A DNA stretch of 17,651 nt from positions 1 through 17,651 of the forward strand of contig CAKOGP040001801.1 in the NCBI GenBank assembly GCA_933822405.4, written 5' to 3'. Positions 16,605 through 17,651 of this stretch are shown piece by piece (the stretch's first letter is position 1; each line of letters begins with the position of its first letter). The stretch is from Cylindrotheca closterium (taxonomy: Eukaryota > Bacillariophyta > Bacillariophyceae > Bacillariales > Bacillariaceae). The notes beneath the pieces are model-generated. The model was not told where the DNA came from. It saw only the letters and a program-made list of their open reading frames with translations, and did not search any database. The position numbers were made by a program, and so were the translations under genes.

Positions 16605-17651
16605 TACCACAAGCGCGTGGCGGAACTTGCAAAGACAGCCAAGCCGACCAAAATTTGCTCGCTCAAGCCCAATCATAAGAATCACCTTATCTCCAAGTGC
16701 AAGGCAATCAACAACTACAAGGCCCGAATGAGCAACAAGAAGTCCAACAGCTTTGCTGTCATCAATCTCCCTGGAGATAAGCCGGATGATGATTTGACCA
16801 CCTCTAAAGAGACCAACTCATCCAACAAGAATGGTGCGTTCTACATGAACAATGAATCTTACTATGTCCCAACTTTCTCTCACCACATTGATTTCTGTCG
16901 CTTCGACAGCCTGAACAACATCGTTGATTCAAACGTTCTAGACAATCTTAGGTTATCATATATGTCAAACGTAAAAGATGCCTACAAAAACGGTGCAGAA
17001 GTCCCCGAGACTATCAGTGAGAAAGTAGACATTGGTAAAAAATTAAAGTTATTGCTTAGACCAGAATCTGTTTCTGTTATAAAGATGATGCAAAAAACTT
17101 GTGTCAACAAACTTGCACGTGTGTTGTTTGATCCTGGATCAGATGAATCTTACATCCATCGTAGAAATTTGCCCACTGGAATCAATGGAAAAACCGTGAA
17201 GAAAAAAATTGGAACAATAAGCGGCAAACAATCTTTGACCACGCAAGTCATAAACATTGAGGGAATCGTTTTCCCTGAATTTTCTCCCACGCAAAAAGTG
17301 GAATCCACATTTGAAACAATTGTTTTTGATTCAGACACGAGGTACGATATGATTATTGGAAATAATATTTTACTTCCCCTTGGAATCGATTGTTGCGGAT
17401 CTACTAAAACAATCAAATGGATGGACAAACACGTTCCTTATAAGCCGCCCGAATCTGGCCTCAGTCCTCAAACTACTGATCCAAACGAAGATACATCCAT
17501 GTTGATGGCGCAATTGATGGCAATCCATTGCTATCACTCAGACCCTGATGAAAGTCTCAATGAACACATTGAGCAACAGATATCTCATTCCTTTAATATT
17601 GCAGAATCCAAATATGATTTAGTTCCCTTGGAACATGTTGCCAAACAACAA
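16605..17651 (+). pseudogene. Second copy of gypsy gag end and protease (tandem duplication, runs off window)
   Basis: This begins with the Tyr codon of 'YHKRVAELAK' and repeats gag, zinc motif and protease in the same frame as the preceding RT piece, open to the window end. It differs from the first unit at 17337 (Ala to Thr), 17405 (silent), 17424 (Asn to Asp) and 17524 (Thr to Ile), all transitions. If the duplication is complete, the RT and its stop should reappear right of the window and the true RT continuation should follow. Confidence 0.85.

Overview
This window looks like a stretch of nuclear DNA from a diatom or related stramenopile. The basis is the protein wording of its Ty1/copia and Ty3/gypsy polyproteins, which resembles the diatom copia ('CoDi'-type) and diatom gypsy elements I know. 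No database search was possible. I see no convincing host gene. Almost everything is transposable element, in several layers, and nearly every coding region is broken.

Layout. (1) 1-1697, minus strand: the 5' end of a copia element (LTR family A), with its 5' LTR, leader and a frameshifted gag carrying a CCHC zinc knuckle; the rest lies left of the window. (2) 1698-1993: a GC-rich gene-free spacer. (3) 1994-5632, plus strand: a complete DNA transposon of about 3.6 kb with ~30-bp terminal inverted repeats. It encodes, in order, an XPG/FEN-like nuclease, a Cys8 zinc finger, a SWIM-type zinc motif and a DDE transposase, spread over three reading frames. (4) 5682-7318, plus: a 5'-truncated copia pol (RT-RNase H) with no recognisable LTR. 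(5) 7319-8200: non-coding DNA rich in hairpins, with an 18-bp tandem repeat. (6) 8201-12616, minus: a copia element of LTR family B that keeps gag, a protease motif, part of integrase, the acidic linker and RNase H, but has lost most of integrase and RT by internal deletion. (7) 12617-13123, minus: a family A LTR plus its polypurine tract lying in the 5' LTR of element 6. (8) 13124-13856, plus: a decayed Ty3/gypsy integrase joined directly to that polypurine tract. (9) 13857-14385: a possible short gypsy LTR and leader. (10) 14386-17651, plus: a Ty3/gypsy gag-protease-RT with an in-frame stop, then an in-frame 1452-bp tandem duplication that runs off the window.

The most notable signal is in the two copia families. 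Immediately after each 5' LTR, where a tRNA primer site would be expected, the leader is perfectly complementary over 14-15 nt to a stretch about 170-180 nt upstream inside the same LTR. The two families use unrelated sequences with the same geometry and polarity. This is what a self-priming retrotransposon would show (the Tf1 mechanism of fission yeast). The second item of interest is the nuclease-carrying TIR transposon.
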